The notes under the pieces: generated by a model
The model's database searches: none
Told to the model about the DNA's origin: nothing
Seen by the model: only the letters and a program-made list of their open reading frames with translations
Shown: positions 51,792 through 60,257 of the stretch, in pieces
Position numbering within the stretch: the stretch's first letter is position 1
How the letters are laid out: the number at the start of each line of letters is the position of its first letter
Position numbers and translations under genes: made by a program
DNA from: Pantoea eucalypti
GTDB taxonomy: Bacteria > Pseudomonadota > Gammaproteobacteria > Enterobacterales > Enterobacteriaceae
Assembly (NCBI RefSeq): GCF_009646115.1
Contig: NZ_CP045720.1
Location: forward strand, 3,658,001 to 3,722,000
Direction of reading: 5' to 3'
Length of the DNA: 64,000 bases

Positions 51792-52292
51792 TTATGGCTG
51801 TTCAGGGGCCAGGGCTGAAAGTTCGGCTCTGAGCTCTGCGCTTAGCGCCGGGTCGAGCAGGATGTTTTCCAGTGCTTTGCGGAACGTCTGGTTGTCCAGC
51901 AGGTTCGCCTTTAAATCACGCAGTAAACTTCGCATGGAAAGCATGGCTTTCAGCTGGGGAATCTGGCGGGAGACCTGCTCCGGGGTGAAATCCTTCATGC
52001 TACGGAAGGTCAGGCTGATGTTGTCTTCGCTGCCGTCACCGGCCAGCGTGTTTTTAACCGTCAGGTTTACTTTCGGGGAATATTCAGAAAGCACGGCGTC
52101 AAAGTTATTTTTATTCAGGTTAATTTTTTTGCGCTCGGACAGGGGCGCAGACGCCTGACCGTTACTGAAGTCGCCCGCCACCAGTAATTTCAGCGGGAGC
52201 TCGGTTTTTTTGCCTGCGCCTCCCGTGTGCAAATCAAGTTTTAAATTAATGCGCGCTTTGGGTATTTCGGACTGAAAGGAAGAGTCAGACAT
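51792..52292 (-). CDS. tssB: Type VI secretion sheath small subunit TssB
   Basis: TssB (VipA) pairs with TssC in the sheath. The 166-aa protein has the family pattern IPKARINLKLDLHTGGAGKK, ELPLKLLVAGDFSNG, the NKNNFDAVLSEYSPKVNLTV strand and LSMRSLLRDLKANLLDN. It appears intact and starts at an ATG preceded by AGGGACA. It is the first gene of the remnant cluster and is followed 30 bp later by tssC. Confidence 0.95.
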   Translation of the reverse strand: MSDSSFQSEIPKARINLKLDLHTGGAGKKTELPLKLLVAGDFSNGQASAPLSERKKINLNKNNFDAVLSEYSPKVNLTVKNTLAGDGSEDNISLTFRSMKDFTPEQVSRQIPQLKAMLSMRSLLRDLKANLLDNQTFRKALENILLDPALSAELRAELSALAPEQP

Positions 52293-53298
52293 GGTTGTCC
52301 CTGTTCTATGAATTGACAGAAGCGGTCAGTGCCAGTGAGAAATAAACGGAAAAGTAAGACCCGGCCAGAACAGCTTCACGTTTCACGTCATCCGACGTAA
52401 ATCAGAAATCCGGAATTAAAAGCGGGCGCATTCCCTTCACCAGCATGTCGACACGGTATTTCTGAGTCATTTGTCTGAAATGAAAAATTCAGATAAAACC
52501 CAGTAGGCGGAGTGTAGGAACGTTGAATGCCTGAGCGTAAACGGAAAGATGTAACAGAATATTACCGATGCTGATTTTAACAAGCCCGAATCATCATGAT
52601 GATTTATAAGAATTTTCCTGCGAATCCCGATAAGGTCTTACAGAATAAGGGTGTGCAGTAAGCGGCTGATTTACATTAATCACTAAGCAGTACGATTTTC
52701 CATCAGTTGCGCGAAATATCTGATTTATGGCTTTATTCAATAAACGGGAAGCAGGAGAAGATAAATATTTAAAAAAACAAACAGCATTTACTGTGTTTCA
52801 ATAAAAATTAATCGTTTGGTTATATCGGTGTTATTTATTTTGCGGAACTAAAATGACAACGCTGGTTAACAGATTGTTTCCGGAATAGTGAAATGACGCG
52901 TGCAATGACACGATATGAATGAGGGGGAAATAGAAATCACGTCTGCGACCTGCACATGTTAGCCGCTGCTGAATAAACATGAGCAGGAACAACAATCGTT
53001 CGGATGCAGACAGAGTGAGTCAGACAATGATGAGATGTGCAGCGTTTAACAGAATTATTTAATGCTCCGGCGGTCATGCGTCCAGGTACTATATCTCTGC
53101 ACAGGTAATCGGATTTCTGGAACCCCTCATGCTCTGCTGCTTACTTTTCCTGTCAGCCATCGTTCCGGGCTTTAAGTAAATTAACCGGCCAATACGGGCT
53201 GTCTGGCCCATATCCAACCGGTTTATGCTCAGTCACAGGAGATAGCGCTTAACTTTATACCGCAGCCGTAAAGTCTGCTCGCTCACGTTATATTCGCT
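52293..53298. other. About 1 kb non-coding, AT-rich region upstream of tssB
   Basis: No convincing reading frame on either strand. The left end must contain the tssB promoter. Base composition is more AT-rich than in the flanking genes, especially 52560-52860. No insertion sequence, integrase or terminal repeat was recognised, so if this was once part of a larger T6SS or mobile island its genes are gone. Confidence 0.6.
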
Positions 53299-54468
53299 TC
53301 AGCACGCCACCCACACCGCTCCGGCGTCCGCTGATTTCACGCACTGCGCCACCCAGCGCACGCCCGCTAATCCGGCATGCACATCGGGATACCAGAAATC
53401 CTTCAGAAAGGCAGAGTCGTGGCGATCGGTCGCATCCATTGCCAGTGCGAAGCGACGATAAAGATTCGACCAGGCTTCAAATAATCCCTCGGTGTGCCCT
53501 CCGCCAATGCGGTCCTCTTCCAGCGCACGCGGGCTGAGATAGCCCATGCCGCGCTCCAGAATCCGCACGGGTTCGCCCTGCACTTCGTATCGCAGCTGGT
53601 TTGGCTGCTCATCCCACCACTCCAGACTGGCCTTCGATCCGACCACGCGGATCTTCTGCCCATGCATCGATCCGGCATTTACCGCCGACGCCCAGAGCGT
53701 GCCGACCGCGCCGTTGTCATACTCCATCATCACAAAGGCGTTATCCTCCAGTGGTGCACGCGACGTGACAAAGCTCTGGCGGGAACAGAGCAGACGCGTC
53801 ACTTTTAACTGCGGCAACATCGTTTCAGCGATAAATAGCGGATGCGTCGCCAGATCGCCTAACACGTAACTCGGGCCAACAAAACGCGGATCGACCCGCC
53901 AGCGGGTGCTTTCACTCTGTAGCTCCACCGCTTCATTATGGAAGCCATGAGCAAACTGCATATTCACGATGCGGATCTCTCCCAGGGCCCCTTCGGCAAT
54001 CATCTCTCTGGCCTGATGAACCAACTGATGCCCGGCATAACCATAAGTGACGCCAATAATTTTCTGCTTCTCACGACTTAGCTGCTCCAGCTCATCGGCC
54101 TCTTCGACCGTAAAACAGAGCGGCTTCTCGCATACAACATGTAGCCCGGCATTGAGTGCCGCCCGACAGATGGCGAAATGGGTATTGTTAAGTGTGGCGA
54201 TCGACACCGCTTCTATGCCATCTTCGCGCCCTGCTTCCCCGGCGAACAGGCTGGCATAATCGGGATAACAGCGTTCAGGTGCCACACCCAGCGCCTGACC
54301 GAACTCGCGCCCACGTACCGCATCAAGATCAAACGCGCCCGCCAGCAGCACAAAGTTACCGTCACGCTGTGCCGCCGAACGATGGATATATCCAATCTGA
54401 CTGGTGCCGCCGCCACCGATCATGCCCCAGCGCAGTGAGCGATTAGCCGCTTTTTTACCGTTAATCAT
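53299..54468 (-). CDS. Gfo/Idh/MocA-family oxidoreductase (copy 1)
   Basis: The 389-aa protein from the ATG at 54468 (GAGGACA upstream) has the N-terminal NAD-binding fold LRWGMIGGGGTSQIGYIHRS and the family motif VVCEKPLC (Glu-Lys-Pro) near residue 113. Such enzymes oxidise or reduce sugar or inositol hydroxyls with NAD(P). Its start lies 10 bp after the stop of the adjacent IolE-like gene, so the two are one operon. A longer frame reaching 54555 would overlap that gene and is rejected. Substrate unknown; an inositol-like ring or sugar is suggested by the neighbours. Confidence 0.88.
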   Translation of the reverse strand: MINGKKAANRSLRWGMIGGGGTSQIGYIHRSAAQRDGNFVLLAGAFDLDAVRGREFGQALGVAPERCYPDYASLFAGEAGREDGIEAVSIATLNNTHFAICRAALNAGLHVVCEKPLCFTVEEADELEQLSREKQKIIGVTYGYAGHQLVHQAREMIAEGALGEIRIVNMQFAHGFHNEAVELQSESTRWRVDPRFVGPSYVLGDLATHPLFIAETMLPQLKVTRLLCSRQSFVTSRAPLEDNAFVMMEYDNGAVGTLWASAVNAGSMHGQKIRVVGSKASLEWWDEQPNQLRYEVQGEPVRILERGMGYLSPRALEEDRIGGGHTEGLFEAWSNLYRRFALAMDATDRHDSAFLKDFWYPDVHAGLAGVRWVAQCVKSADAGAVWVAC

Positions 54469-54478
54469 GCTGTTGTCC

Positions 54479-55396
54479 TCAGAATCCGGTTGATCGGAGA
54501 TAGTCCAGGCTGGCTTTAACATCCCGCAGGCTGGTGTCGGCATGGCGCGGATCACGCTCCTGTTCGATGGTGATCCAGCCCTGATAATTACGCTCAGTCA
54601 GCAGCCTACGCACCGCCGGATAGTCGATTGCGCCCTGCCCGAGCGGACACATCACGCCCTGTGCGCAGGCGGTGAAAAAGTCGAGTCCGCGAGAGAGCGC
54701 GTCACGCCAGATCTGCTGATTGACGTCTTTAAAATGAAGGTAATCGATGCGCGACCAGTACTGTTCCAGCGACGCCACCGGATCCATGCCGGCGTAATAG
54801 AGATGGCCCGTATCCAGGCATAAACCAGCGACCTCATGCGGAATGTCAGAGACCAGCTGCGCCAGCTCATAGGCAAACTCTATGCAGCCACCCGCATGCG
54901 GATGGATCACTGGCCGCACGCCATACTCCTGCCAGGCAATCTCGCTCAGAATAGTGATGTGCTGCATCATGCACTGCCAGTCATCCGCGGAAAGGCGTGG
55001 CGCTTTTTCTGACTGACCCGCATATTTCGCCCGCTCCGGATTGCCGAAGTCGATGATCACCAGATAAGGCGCGCTGGCTCCAGGTGTTCTGGCGGCTGTC
55101 GGCACGCTGGCGAGCGTGCGACACAAATTGTGAGTCAGCGTCACCAGCGCCGGAAAATGCGCCTCACTGACTAAATCATCAAAAATCGTCCCCGCCACCA
55201 GCGAAAGCGAGTGGGCATTAAGCTGCCGGGTCAGCTCATCGGCATTCACTGGCAGATAACCCCAGGGGCCGAGTTCGATGCTGGGGTAGCCAGCCTGCGC
55301 GGCCTCGGTCAGGACTTTGTGAAACGGCGGTAGCCAGGGATTAGCGGGATCATCCACGCCCCAGCTACAGGGCGCATTAGCAATATGAAAGGTCAT
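54479..55396 (-). CDS. IolE-like TIM-barrel isomerase/dehydratase
   Basis: The 305-aa protein from the ATG at 55396 starts MTFHIANAPCSWGVDDPANP, the pattern of myo-inosose dehydratase (IolE) and related xylose-isomerase-like TIM barrels. Metal-ligand segments are visible: RPVIHPHAGGCIEF, GLCLDTGHLYYAGMD, IDYLHFKDVN and the C-terminal GWITIEQERDP. An alternative TTG start at 55435 adds 13 residues. First gene of a two-gene operon with an MocA-family oxidoreductase; the LacI-type gene lies upstream. IolE function is a family-level guess. Confidence 0.82.
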   Translation of the reverse strand: MTFHIANAPCSWGVDDPANPWLPPFHKVLTEAAQAGYPSIELGPWGYLPVNADELTRQLNAHSLSLVAGTIFDDLVSEAHFPALVTLTHNLCRTLASVPTAARTPGASAPYLVIIDFGNPERAKYAGQSEKAPRLSADDWQCMMQHITILSEIAWQEYGVRPVIHPHAGGCIEFAYELAQLVSDIPHEVAGLCLDTGHLYYAGMDPVASLEQYWSRIDYLHFKDVNQQIWRDALSRGLDFFTACAQGVMCPLGQGAIDYPAVRRLLTERNYQGWITIEQERDPRHADTSLRDVKASLDYLRSTGF

Positions 55397-55459
55397 GATA
55401 TCTGCCTGTGCAGTGAGAACTGCGGGCAGTATCAAATAAAAATTTCATCCTGGACAACA

Positions 55460-55483
55460 ATGAAAGTTTCATTTTTTGATAGA
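55460..55483. promoter_or_regulatory. Candidate operator block upstream of the IolE-like operon
   Basis: Contains the perfect odd palindrome ATGAAAGTTTCAT (55460-55472) running into TCATTTTTTGATAGA (55469-55483). Both parts recur upstream of the other oxidoreductase operon (56675-56690 and 56723-56735), which suggests a shared regulator. Confidence 0.55.
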
Positions 55484-55508
55484 GATCGCGTTTAAAAATT
55501 GCGATAAA

Positions 55509-55524
55509 TGATAGATTACTATCA
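55509..55524. promoter_or_regulatory. Perfect inverted repeat TGATAG-N4-CTATCA
   Basis: TGATAGATTACTATCA lies between the LacI-type gene stop and the IolE-like gene start. The half-site TGATAG also occurs at 55477 and 56684. A likely protein-binding dyad; it is too short and lacks a T run for a terminator. Confidence 0.5.
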
Positions 55525-55546
55525 AACATAGGCTAACCTGCTCTTT

Positions 55547-56572
55547 TTACAGGTTTTCACGCGTCACGATCTCAAACGGAACGGTGACCTGCGCAAAATG
55601 GTCGTGCTGCTCCGATCGGCTGTGGAGACAGGTATGTATGACCGCCTCTGCCATGGCATCAAGGCGATGACGCAGCATCAGCGTGATGGTGCCGTCAATC
55701 AGCGCCAGTTCATCACCCGGCAGCGGACCGTGGCACAGCAGATCGATCTCCCGGCGCCCGCTCTCACGCAGCGCCCGCACCACACCCTCTATGCCGCCGC
55801 AGGGCGCATAAATCATCACCAGATCATCATGGGTCTCCAGCAATTGGCGGGTTGCCTGATAGCCACCCTCTGACGACTCATAAGTCTTTAACGGTTCCAG
55901 TACCCGCTGACTGATGCCCGACTCACGCAGATAGGAGCGAAAACTGATCTCGCTGCTCTCCTGGCAGGTAAAGCGGTGATCGCCCAGCAGTACTCCGACG
56001 CATCCCGGCTTACGCAGCAGATGCTGCGCCATCCATGCGGCAGTGCGCCCCGCTTTTTGATTATCAATGCCGATAAACCCCGCATGCTCACAGGGCGAGA
56101 AATCGGAGAACAGCGCGTAGACTCGTACACCCAGTCGTGACACATCCTGAATGGCGTGACGAATCAGCGGATGGTCCAGCGCCACCAGCGCAATCACATC
56201 GCTGCGCTGAGCCAGCTGACGCAGCGACTGCGCCACCGCGTCCACTTCGTGAATGTCATGCCAGCAGAATTCAGGTTCGCGGCCCTGTGGCTGCTGCATC
56301 TTAAGCTGCTGATTCAGCGCTTCGCCCAGTTGCTGATAAAATGAATAGCGGGCAGGCAGCAGGATAAAGCTCACGCGCAGTGGAGCCTCAGCCAGCGTCG
56401 GGATGGCCTGACTGTGTGCCTGCGTCAGGCGATAACCCAGCTCGCGCGCCGCCGCCAGCACCTTCTGCTCAGTCACGCTGCGAACCGGCGCACGGCGGTT
56501 CAGCACCCGGTCTACCGTCGCCACACCCACGCCCGCCGCCTGCGCGATCGCGGTCATCGTCACTTTAGACAT
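55547..56572 (-). CDS. LacI-family transcriptional regulator
   Basis: The 341-aa protein has the N-terminal LacI helix-turn-helix and hinge (VTMTAIAQAAGVGVATVDRV, then LNRRAPVRSVTEQKVLAAAR) and a periplasmic-binding-protein-like ligand domain with DVIALVALDHPLIRHAIQDV and AGFIGIDNQKAGRTAAWMAQ. Such regulators bind a sugar-type effector and palindromic operators. It lies between two oxidoreductase-isomerase operons whose upstream regions share sequence blocks, so it probably controls both. Ribosome site GGAGAAGGA precedes the ATG. Confidence 0.92.
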   Translation of the reverse strand: MSKVTMTAIAQAAGVGVATVDRVLNRRAPVRSVTEQKVLAAARELGYRLTQAHSQAIPTLAEAPLRVSFILLPARYSFYQQLGEALNQQLKMQQPQGREPEFCWHDIHEVDAVAQSLRQLAQRSDVIALVALDHPLIRHAIQDVSRLGVRVYALFSDFSPCEHAGFIGIDNQKAGRTAAWMAQHLLRKPGCVGVLLGDHRFTCQESSEISFRSYLRESGISQRVLEPLKTYESSEGGYQATRQLLETHDDLVMIYAPCGGIEGVVRALRESGRREIDLLCHGPLPGDELALIDGTITLMLRHRLDAMAEAVIHTCLHSRSEQHDHFAQVTVPFEIVTRENL

Positions 56573-56899
56573 TATCCTTCTCCCTGCTGCTATCGGTAGC
56601 GTTAGCTGACGGCTACGCTTTTAGATTCTGTTAAATAAGCCATCAACACTTTATCGTGACACGGCCATTTCCTCTCATTTTTTTGATAGAAAATCAGTGC
56701 TAACCTTGATCACCCTCGCAAAATGAAACATTCATTTCTTTCTGCATTCTCTTCAAAACATCTATTTGCTAAAACGGATAAAAATCCCACACCGATTCGG
56801 TTGATGGGATCACATCATTAAAAGGTTAGAGCGACGACGGCGGGCTTTCTATAGTGGAGTCCTGAGCACCACCTGCCCGTACGTAAAAAAGGAAAAGCT
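56573..56899. promoter_or_regulatory. Divergent control region between the LacI-type gene and the second oxidoreductase operon
   Basis: The region holds both promoters. It contains TCATTTTTTTGATAGA (56675-56690) and the near-palindrome ATGAAACATTCAT (56723-56735, one mismatch), matching the block upstream of the IolE-like gene. Ribosome site AAGGAAAAGCT precedes the ATG at 56900. Confidence 0.55.
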
Positions 56900-57943
56900 A
56901 TGTTCCCTTCAACGCTTCCGGCTCCACGCATAACGGATGCCAGCCAGGTTCCGCGTCTGCGCTGGGGCATTATCGGGCCGGGCTGGATAGCCGATCATTT
57001 TGCCCATGCTCTACGTCGGCATACCCGGCAGCAGATCACGGCAGTCGCCGCACGTGACCCGGTAAAAGCACAGGCCTTTGCTGACAAATGGGCAATCGGC
57101 CATGCCACAGGCAGCCTGGATGCGCTGCTGGCGCGGGAGGATGTTGATGCGGTCTATATCGCTACGCCTCACAACCACCATTTCCCCGACGGTCTGCGCG
57201 CGATTGCCGCCGGAAAGTCTCTGCTGATTGAAAAGCCGCTGGCACTGAATGCGCAGCAGGCAACGCAGCTTAAACAGGCCGCCGCTGCCGCGAACCTGCT
57301 CTGCATGGAGGCGATGTGGTGCAACTTCACGCCGAAGTATGACGTTATTCGTCAGTTGCTGGAGGATGGCGTACCCGGTGAGGTCCACACCCTGATTGCC
57401 GATCATGGTGAGTTTTTCACGCCGGATCATCGCATTTTCAATGCCGATCTGGCGGGCGGCCCAATGCTTGACCTCGGCAGTTATCTGGTGGCGCTGAGTG
57501 TGTTTGTGGGCGGCGGTGCGCCTGAAACGATCGTCGCCCGTGGTCAGCCCGTCCCGAATGGCCGCGTTAACGGTCAGACGTCGATGCTGTTTACCCATCG
57601 GCACGGCATGCAATCGGTGCTGAATACCACGCTGTTCAGCAACACGCCAGGCGGTGCGGTGATCGCCGGTCGCGACGCCACGCTGGAGCTGGCGGGCCAG
57701 TTCTATGCGCCTGGTGACTTTACCCTGACCTCCAGCGACCGGCGTCACCGCCTGCAATGGCAGGAACCCACTAATCGGTATGAACAGCTCAGCCATGAAA
57801 TTAACCACTTCGCCTGGTGTATCGGCCAGAACCTGACCGACTCCCCTGTCCATTCGCTTGACCAGGCGATTATCACCCTGGCTGCGATGGACAACGTCAG
57901 GCAGCAGATTGGCATCACCTTCAATGAAGAACAGCAACTTTAA
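56900..57943 (+). CDS. Gfo/Idh/MocA-family oxidoreductase (copy 2)
   Basis: The 347-aa protein has the NAD(P)-binding start LRWGIIGPGWIADHFAHALR, the catalytic-type motif LLIEKPLALN (Glu-Lys-Pro) near residue 110 and LDLGSYLVALSVFVGG in the C-terminal sheet domain. It is only distantly similar to the copy at 53.3-54.5 kb and has a different size, so the two are not a recent duplication. It is followed 18 bp later by an IolH-like gene, forming an operon divergent from the LacI-type regulator. Substrate unknown. Confidence 0.88.
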   Translation: MFPSTLPAPRITDASQVPRLRWGIIGPGWIADHFAHALRRHTRQQITAVAARDPVKAQAFADKWAIGHATGSLDALLAREDVDAVYIATPHNHHFPDGLRAIAAGKSLLIEKPLALNAQQATQLKQAAAAANLLCMEAMWCNFTPKYDVIRQLLEDGVPGEVHTLIADHGEFFTPDHRIFNADLAGGPMLDLGSYLVALSVFVGGGAPETIVARGQPVPNGRVNGQTSMLFTHRHGMQSVLNTTLFSNTPGGAVIAGRDATLELAGQFYAPGDFTLTSSDRRHRLQWQEPTNRYEQLSHEINHFAWCIGQNLTDSPVHSLDQAIITLAAMDNVRQQIGITFNEEQQL

Positions 57944-57961
57944 TGTGCCCGGAGCAGAAAG

Positions 57962-58840
57962 ATGAAAATCGCTTTTGATGTGGATGTAATCAAAGATTTA
58001 GGCATCACCCGTATGGTTCATCAGGTGGCCGACTGGGGATACAAATATATCGAACAGTCGCCACATCCGCAGATCAACCCGTTTTATAAACATCCTAAAG
58101 CCAGCCGTGAAATCATCACCGAGTACAAAAATGCGTTAAGCGCCACCGGGCTGGAGATCTCCTCGTTTATCGTTGTTTACCGATGGTCAGGTCCGGATGA
58201 GCTGCGCCGTCAGGCAGCGGTGAAGAACTGGAAGCGGATGATTGAGATTGCGGTTGAGATGGGTGTGCAGGTGATTAACACCGAACTCTCCGGCACCCCT
58301 AACGAACCGGAAATCTGTGAAGAGATGTTCTATCGCTCAATGGAAGAGCTGTTGCCGATCATCGAACGTGAAGGCATCCGCGTCGAAATTCAGGCGCATC
58401 CGTGGGATTTCTGCGAAGAGAACAACGAAACCGTGGATATCGTGAAGTCGTTCCGCAGCGATAACGTAAAGTATATCTACAGCGCGCCACACACTTTCTT
58501 CTATGACAAAGGCAAAGGGGATGTGAAACCGATGCTGGAGTACGCGGGTGACGATCTGTCGCACATGCTGATCGCCGATACCATGAACCATACAAAACAC
58601 TGTCGCTATATCGTTAACCCGCCAGGCGTGGATGCCACCATCCACCAGCATGTTGGCGTGGGCGAAGGCGAAGTGGACTTCGATACCCTGTTCAAAACGC
58701 TGCGCGACACCGGCTTTGCTACCCGCACCCATAAAGTCGGCGGTGAACCGATCATCGCAGCGTCTCTGTTTGGCTATCCGGAAAAGATGAAAGTTCAGGC
58801 GATTGAAACCCGCGAACTGATTGAGCGCGAACTGCTGTAA
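57962..58840 (+). CDS. IolH-like sugar phosphate isomerase/epimerase
   Basis: The 292-aa TIM-barrel protein starts MKIAFDVDVIKDLGITRMVH and carries WGYKYIEQSPHPQINPFY, INTELSGTPNEPEICEEMFY, VEIQAHPWDFCEENNETVDI and HMLIADTMNHTKHCRYIVN. This pattern matches, from memory, proteins annotated as IolH in inositol gene clusters. The AP-endonuclease-2-like fold binds divalent metal. It is the second gene of the operon starting at 56900. The exact reaction is not known to me. Confidence 0.82.
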   Translation: MKIAFDVDVIKDLGITRMVHQVADWGYKYIEQSPHPQINPFYKHPKASREIITEYKNALSATGLEISSFIVVYRWSGPDELRRQAAVKNWKRMIEIAVEMGVQVINTELSGTPNEPEICEEMFYRSMEELLPIIEREGIRVEIQAHPWDFCEENNETVDIVKSFRSDNVKYIYSAPHTFFYDKGKGDVKPMLEYAGDDLSHMLIADTMNHTKHCRYIVNPPGVDATIHQHVGVGEGEVDFDTLFKTLRDTGFATRTHKVGGEPIIAASLFGYPEKMKVQAIETRELIERELL

Positions 58841-59057
58841 CCGACCTGCCGTGCAGTCATGGCTGGCTGCACGGTAATGTCTGTTCAGGACAACAAACGC
58901 CCCGCCTGACACACTTTTATTCACTTTTCTCTGATGCCGCGACCCGCCTGAGCTCGCCCCGTTTTAGCACACCCTCGCACAGCCAGCAGAGTTAAACCCC
59001 CTTTGCAGCACCTGCTACACTCCAGACCAATACCACACCATAAGGCGAACTTTCATT

Positions 59058-59921
59058 ATGTCGGAAAATGCATATCAGCCCGCAAAAGTCTGGACCTGGG
59101 ACCCTGAAGCCAAAGGTAACGGCGCGAAAACTAATCGTCCGTTTGCAGGTCCCACCCATGAAAAAGCGTTGCCGGTCGGTAAACATCCTTTACAGCTCTA
59201 TTCGCTCGGCACGCCTAACGGCCAGAAAGTCACCATCCTGCTGGAAGAGCTGCTGGCACTTAACGTCAACGATGCTGAATATGATGCCTGGCTGATCCGT
59301 ATCGGCGAAGGTGATCAGTTCTCCAGCGGTTTTGTCGATGTGAACCCGAACTCGAAAATCCCTGCGCTGAGCGACCACTCCGCAACGCCGCCGATTCGGG
59401 TATTTGAATCCGGCAATATCCTGCTCTATCTGGCGGAAAAGTTTGGCTACTTCCTGCCGAAAGATATCGCTGGCCGTACTGAAACCCTGAACTGGCTGTT
59501 CTGGCTGCAGGGCTCAGCGCCTTATCTCGGCGGCGGTTTCGGTCATTTCTATCACTACGCGCCAGAAAAAATTGAGTACGCCATCAACCGCTTCACACTG
59601 GAAGCGAAGCGTCAGTTTGATGTGCTGGATCGTCGGCTGGCTGATAACCGCTATCTGGCGGGTGATGACTACACCATCGCTGACATCGCCACCTGGCCGT
59701 GGTACGGCAACATGGTGCTGAATGACCAGTATGGCGCAGCCGAATTCCTGGATGTGCAGTCCTATAAAAATGTGGTGCGCTGGGCGAAAGAGATCGCACA
59801 GCGTCCTGCCGTTATTCGTGGCCGCAAGGTCAACCGCGTCATGGGCGACCCGGCCGATCAGCTGCATGAGCGTCATGATGCGGCTGACTTCGATACCGAA
59901 ACCCAGGATAAAAAAGCGTAA
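59058..59921 (+). CDS. yghU: Glutathione transferase-like disulfide reductase YghU
   Basis: The 287-aa protein is close to E. coli YghU along its length: NAYQPAKVWTWDPEAKGNG at the start, the thioredoxin-fold region LQLYSLGTPNGQKVTILLEE, VNPNSKIPAL, the glutathione-binding FESGNILLYLAEKFGYFLP and the GST C-terminal helices. YghU binds two glutathione molecules and has disulfide-bond reductase activity rather than classic transferase activity. It is followed 10 bp later by a small DUF1330 gene. Confidence 0.95.
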   Translation: MSENAYQPAKVWTWDPEAKGNGAKTNRPFAGPTHEKALPVGKHPLQLYSLGTPNGQKVTILLEELLALNVNDAEYDAWLIRIGEGDQFSSGFVDVNPNSKIPALSDHSATPPIRVFESGNILLYLAEKFGYFLPKDIAGRTETLNWLFWLQGSAPYLGGGFGHFYHYAPEKIEYAINRFTLEAKRQFDVLDRRLADNRYLAGDDYTIADIATWPWYGNMVLNDQYGAAEFLDVQSYKNVVRWAKEIAQRPAVIRGRKVNRVMGDPADQLHERHDAADFDTETQDKKA

Positions 59922-59931
59922 GGAGAGACCT

Positions 59932-60225
59932 GTGAGTGCATACGTTGTATTTATTCGTGATAACACCCTGAACCAGGACGAAATGGCGATCTACGCCGAG
60001 AAAGCGGGCCAGGCGCGCGGCGATCATCAGATCAATCCTCTCGCCTTTTATGGCGAGCTGGAAACGCTGGAAGGTCAGGAAGCAGAAGGTGTGGTAATTC
60101 TGGAATTCGCGAGCCGTGAAGAAGCACATGCATGGTATGACAGCCCGGAATATCAGGCTGCCAAAGCGCACCGTCTGAAAGGCGCGAACTATCGCGTGGT
60201 GCTGGTCGAGGGTGTGGCTAAGTAA
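59932..60225 (+). CDS. DUF1330 (dimeric alpha-beta barrel) protein
   Basis: The 97-aa protein begins at a GTG (59932) with AGGAGAG immediately upstream, giving SAYVVFIRDNTLNQDEMAIY. The pattern EAEGVVILEFASREEAHAWY and DSPEYQAAKAHRLKGANYR is typical of DUF1330, a ferredoxin-like family related to small monooxygenases and EthD proteins; no function is proven. It is coupled to yghU (10-bp gap) and ends at a hairpin terminator, so the pair is likely one operon. The longer overlapping frame from 59722 is rejected. Confidence 0.88.
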   Translation: MSAYVVFIRDNTLNQDEMAIYAEKAGQARGDHQINPLAFYGELETLEGQEAEGVVILEFASREEAHAWYDSPEYQAAKAHRLKGANYRVVLVEGVAK

Positions 60226-60230
60226 GATTT

Positions 60231-60257
60231 CAGGCGGCAGCGATGCCGCCTTTTTTA
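60231..60257 (+). terminator. Terminator after the DUF1330 gene
   Basis: A stem AGGCGGC/GCCGCCT with loop AGCGAT is followed by six T residues, a few bases after the stop codon. It lies between this gene and the convergent YncE-like gene. Confidence 0.88.

Noticed and set aside
52293..53298. AT-rich gap considered as an insertion sequence remnant
   Set aside because: No transposase fragment, terminal inverted repeat or target duplication could be seen.
57011..57937. 308-aa minus-strand frame opposite the second MocA-family gene
   Set aside because: The plus strand clearly encodes the oxidoreductase with its NAD motif and ribosome site; the antisense frame has no recognisable domain.
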